Below, in pieces: positions 61,058 to 64,000 of a DNA stretch of 64,000 nt. The stretch comes from Lachancea kluyveri NRRL Y-12651 (taxonomy: Eukaryota > Ascomycota > Saccharomycetes > Saccharomycetales > Saccharomycetaceae), in assembly GCA_000149225.2 (NCBI GenBank), contig CM000694.1, positions 1,303,623-1,367,622 on the forward strand, given 5' to 3'. Below the pieces are notes generated by a model. That model had not been told where the DNA came from. It saw only the letters and a list, made by a program, of their open reading frames with translations, and made no database searches. Both the position numbers and the translations under genes were made by a program. Each line of letters starts with the position of its first letter. Position 1 is the stretch's first letter.

Positions 61058-61062
61058 ATTTA

Positions 61063-61596
61063 CAAGATCAAAGGCCCTGTTGCAAAGGGTTATGGACCGA
61101 GCCAATTTCCATCCTTCGTTTCCTTTGCTCATTGGATCAATTCTGCTGTGCGCGCGTACCCCGTGATAGTGGAACGCCTTTGGAGCGCGTCCTTCCACCG
61201 CACGGAGGGGGGATAAACGCTACGTGCCTGTTTTCCATGCAAGAAGGGTCTTGACCACTGGCATCTTAACGCAAATGCGGTTTTGAAACATAAAATTGGG
61301 TACAACGAGACGGGGTGAGAGAGTATTGCTGGTGAAACACTTGCAACTTTGATTGCAGCCCTGTTGCTATCTTTTGCGCACGTATTCCATTTGAATGAGA
61401 GGTTCGTCCGGCTGAAATTATGTCAGCCGGGCTGAGTCTTACACAGGATAGCAGCGAATATTAGCTACACAGACTGGAGAATAATGCTCAATCTCTCAGA
61501 CCCCACCCACGAGTTCATTGATGGTGCATCAGAAATCCACGCACACCGTATTACTTTATCCCGCACATATATGGGGCTTGGAAGACACAGATACCT

Positions 61597-61627
<31 letters not shown>

Positions 61628-62263
61628 GCCTCCATGATTCACGAATTCCAATTCTCTCCATAATTGCAAAATTTGCAAATGTTGTTGAGCAAAGGCCTGG
61701 TGGCATGTGGCAACTGTACAAGACTGGTTTTTGTCTGTTTGTTTTTTTGTTTTTCTTCTTCTTCTATTCACACACAGAATTCAGCCCAAGCAATGTTGTC
61801 GAAGGCTCAATACGAAAAACTTTGTATAAATTCTGGTTCCACCTCACATATTAGGCAAATATTACCTACATATAGCTATTTAAACGGTTGCTAGCATCTG
61901 TTGCTGGAAACGAAGGAACCCCTAAAAGTGGTGATACCCTTTCGGTGCAGTAGCCGGAGGGGTTAGGTCACGTGCCCGAAAAGTGAACATATTACCAAGG
62001 GTTCCAAAGTACACAAGACCATCGGTATGTCTTGCAGACGTCTTGCCGGTGTATACTCAAACGTTCATACTCTTGACATTCTAGTTTTGAAGTACTCTTT
62101 CCCGATACTCACTACACAGCCTCGAGCTTTTTTCCCCAACTGCGCCGCGGGAAAGAAGCAATATTAAATGAAAAAATTTAGGCAAAAAAATATATATATT
62201 AAAAGAATTGTCGAAATTTGCACTACCTTATTTCCCCTGAATTCCTGATACAACTACACAGCG
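61063..62263. other. Gene-poor region upstream of the yapsin gene
   Basis: About 1.2 kb without a convincing gene. It contains a 29-base A run (61599-61627), a stem AACCCCT (61917-61923)/AGGGGTT (61958-61964) with a 34-base loop region, CACGTG at 61971-61976, and an AT-rich TATATATATTAAAAG block at 62192-62206 that is a likely TATA region for the yapsin gene. Confidence 0.45.
61599..61627. repeat. Poly(A) run of 29 bases
   Basis: A homopolymer of A on the plus strand in the gene-poor stretch. Length may be inexact because of sequencing of homopolymers. Confidence 0.85.
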
Positions 62264-63934
62264 ATGAGGTTTGACATTATCGCTATTTCATTGTTACTTT
62301 CACAGCTGGTGACCGCTTCTGTGCTCAAGAAAAGGTCTCCTAAATACGTTAGTTTGCCGTTTGACAAGTCAAGAGGTTCTACGTACGAAGAGTCTTCTAA
62401 ACATAACAAGCCGTATGCTGTCTTGAGTAAAAGAGACGATGGGTTCCAAGAGATTGAACTAAAAAACCAAGTCAGCTTTTTTTCTGTGGAATTGGAAATT
62501 GGTACTCCAAGACAGAACGTTACCGTGTTGGTCGATACGGGCTCTTCTGACCTATGGGTAACAGGGTCTAATAACCCCTACTGTAGGGCGGGTTCTGTTG
62601 GCAACAGAAGAAACGATGCAAGCAGTGGCAGTGGTAGCGGCAGTGGCTCCAGCAACAACAAGAAGCGAGTCAATATTAAGAGGGATGAAATTTCCAGTGT
62701 TAGGTCCTGGCTGACTGCCTCCGGTACTAATACAAGAACACAATCTGGTTCTGCATCTGCGACCCGGGCTAACTCCCTTTCCTCTGCTCTTGCAACCATC
62801 GATTGTTCGCAATACGGTACTTTCAACACGTCTGCTTCTTCTACTTTTTCTTCCAACGACACCTTATTTGTCATTTTCTATGGTGATAGCAGTTATGCAT
62901 ACGGTACCTGGGGCCAAGATGAGCTTTACTTGCACGACATCGATATCGGTGGACTTTCCTTTGCTGTTGCTAACCAAACAAACTCTACCGTTGGTGTCCT
63001 AGGTATTGGCTTGCCGGGCTTAGAGGTCACCTATTCCGGCTACGCCAGTAGTGCACGAAACCGTTACCAGTACGACAACTTCCCGTTGATTTTGAAAAGA
63101 AACAATGTTATTAAAGCGAACGCTTACTCCTTATTTTTGAACTCGACAAACTCTTCTAGTGGTTCCTTGTTGTTTGGTGCTGTTGATCACAGTAAGTATT
63201 CGGGGCAATTGTACACGGTTCCACTTTTGAACACCCTGGAATCCTCCGGTTACACCGATCCAATCCAATTCGAAGTCGCTGTGCAAGGCATTGGTGTTCG
63301 TACCAGCGGCTCTAACACCACTTTGACAACCACGGTTATCCCGGCTCTTTTGGACTCTGGTGCCACCTTAAGTTATTTCCCTGTACAGGTAGCTGAAATG
63401 ATCGCAGACGCGCTTGATGCTACTTATTCCAGCAGCTATGGCTATTATATCGTGGATTGTCCAAGCTCCGATGATGACACTGAAATAATCTACGATTTTG
63501 GTGGTTTCCACATCGCTTCTAAGTTGACAGATTACATTTTAACTACCAACAGACCTAGCATCTGTGTGTTGGGTATAGTCCCACAGAATTCTAATCGTTT
63601 CATTCTGGGTGACGTTTTCCTAACTTCCGCATATGTCGTTTACGACCTGGACAATTTCGAAATTTCCCTAGCCCAAGCGAACTATGAAGGCGGAGATGAA
63701 CAAATTGAGGTCATTAGCGAGTCTGTTCCTAGTGCCATTAAGGCTCCATCTTACTCCAGTACAAGATTTAGCAGTGCGTCGGCATCCACTGGTGGTGATA
63801 TTTTTACCGTTACCGGTTCCAACACCACCTCTTCCTCTGCTCCTCGTACCAGCATTGGTTCTCAAGTATCCCCATCCACCTACATTATTATTGCAGGTTT
63901 TTTACTTGCCTCACTGTCTGCATTTCTCTTGTAA
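62264..63934 (+). CDS. Yapsin (Yps1/Mkc7 family), GPI-anchored aspartyl protease
   Basis: A 556-residue protein. It has a signal peptide (about 1-18), a propeptide with KR sites (LSKRDDG near residue 65), the first catalytic motif VLVDTGSSDLW (D91), a Ser/Gly insertion loop with basic sites (NNKKRVNIKRDE, about 127-140) that in Yps1 is cut to give two subunits, the second catalytic motif ALLDSGATLSYFP (D364), a Ser/Thr-rich stem and a GPI tail (YIIIAGFLLASLSAFLL). Yapsins cut after Lys/Arg, shed surface proteins and support wall integrity. It represents both MKC7 (YDR144C) and YPS1 (YLR120C), as it closes both syntenic blocks. Confidence 0.93.
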   Translation: MRFDIIAISLLLSQLVTASVLKKRSPKYVSLPFDKSRGSTYEESSKHNKPYAVLSKRDDGFQEIELKNQVSFFSVELEIGTPRQNVTVLVDTGSSDLWVTGSNNPYCRAGSVGNRRNDASSGSGSGSGSSNNKKRVNIKRDEISSVRSWLTASGTNTRTQSGSASATRANSLSSALATIDCSQYGTFNTSASSTFSSNDTLFVIFYGDSSYAYGTWGQDELYLHDIDIGGLSFAVANQTNSTVGVLGIGLPGLEVTYSGYASSARNRYQYDNFPLILKRNNVIKANAYSLFLNSTNSSSGSLLFGAVDHSKYSGQLYTVPLLNTLESSGYTDPIQFEVAVQGIGVRTSGSNTTLTTTVIPALLDSGATLSYFPVQVAEMIADALDATYSSSYGYYIVDCPSSDDDTEIIYDFGGFHIASKLTDYILTTNRPSICVLGIVPQNSNRFILGDVFLTSAYVVYDLDNFEISLAQANYEGGDEQIEVISESVPSAIKAPSYSSTRFSSASASTGGDIFTVTGSNTTSSSAPRTSIGSQVSPSTYIIIAGFLLASLSAFLL

Positions 63935-64000
63935 AGTAGCGTAGTTGCCTTCCCCAAGTGACAATCCTTACGCCTCTCTCTCTCTCCCCTTTTCTTCCTT
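63935..64000. other. Yapsin 3' flank
   Basis: 66 bp of CT-rich sequence after the yapsin stop, up to the window end; no gene can be seen. Confidence 0.5.

Noticed and set aside
60787-61216. Short frames across the second LTR
   Set aside because: They are LTR sequence read through, with no independent support.
58141-62263. Centromere in the gene-poor right part
   Set aside because: No CDEI, AT-rich CDEII and CDEIII (CCGAA core) in the right order and spacing; CACGTG at 61971 lacks an adjacent 80-bp AT-rich block with CDEIII.
1-64000. A CRISPR array, prophage or bacterial island
   Set aside because: All genes are yeast nuclear genes with conserved synteny; the tandem repeats seen are coding repeats or microsatellites.

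Overview
The window is nuclear DNA of a budding yeast of the family Saccharomycetaceae. It is AT-rich and compact, carries two short introns with GTATGT/TACTAAC signals, a Pol III tRNA gene and Ty1/Ty2-type delta LTRs, and almost every protein matches a Saccharomyces cerevisiae protein at moderate to high identity (about 80% for Hom2 and Cpr1, judged from memory of those proteins). The gene order argues against Saccharomyces itself. Genes that S. cerevisiae splits between chromosome IV (YDR144-YDR163) and chromosome XII (YLR120-YLR138) are interleaved here in one row with orientations conserved, and each S. cerevisiae duplicate pair (CTH1/TIS11, EKI1/CKI1, SWI5/ACE2, MKC7/YPS1) is a single gene. 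This is the order expected before the whole-genome duplication (WGD). The best guess is a non-WGD yeast such as the Zygosaccharomyces/Torulaspora group; the species cannot be fixed from sequence alone.

Layout, left to right. 1-15.8 kb: CWC15 (cut by the window edge), NBP2, ACL4, SSY1, NHA1 (spliced), SAC3, RKM5, HOM2, RPA14. 16-17.6 kb: tRNA-Asp, a solo delta-like LTR upstream of it, and a long gene-free stretch. 17.6-25 kb: CPR1, ENT5, GIR2, a TIS11/CTH1 ancestor and an M28 peptidase of the Vps70/glutamate-carboxypeptidase type that has no counterpart at either S. cerevisiae locus. 25.4-36.6 kb: a giant NUM1 (3,729 codons) built from about 32-residue repeats. 36.8-43.4 kb: SLX4, KGD2, the CKI1/EKI1 ancestor, USB1. 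43.8-58.1 kb: the ACE2/SWI5 ancestor, ZRT2, DIP2, TAF12, DCN1 (spliced), APC2, a YLR126C-like amidotransferase. 58.5-64 kb: a Ser/Gly-repeat GPI protein, a 3-kb gene-poor stretch with a second solo LTR, and a yapsin protease (YPS1/MKC7).

The genes are mostly unrelated housekeeping genes and form no operon. Some share visible regulation: ACL4, RPA14 and DIP2, all ribosome-making genes, each carry PAC plus RRPE-like promoter elements; HOM2 has Gcn4-type sites; the TIS11 ancestor has Aft1-type sites; the choline/ethanolamine kinase promoter has an inositol-response-like element. I found no undescribed multi-gene system. The most notable points are the two tiny first exons (NHA1, DCN1), the in-frame stop-free DCN1 intron, the enlarged NUM1 repeat array, the extra M28 peptidase, and Ty1/2-like LTRs in a non-WGD genome.
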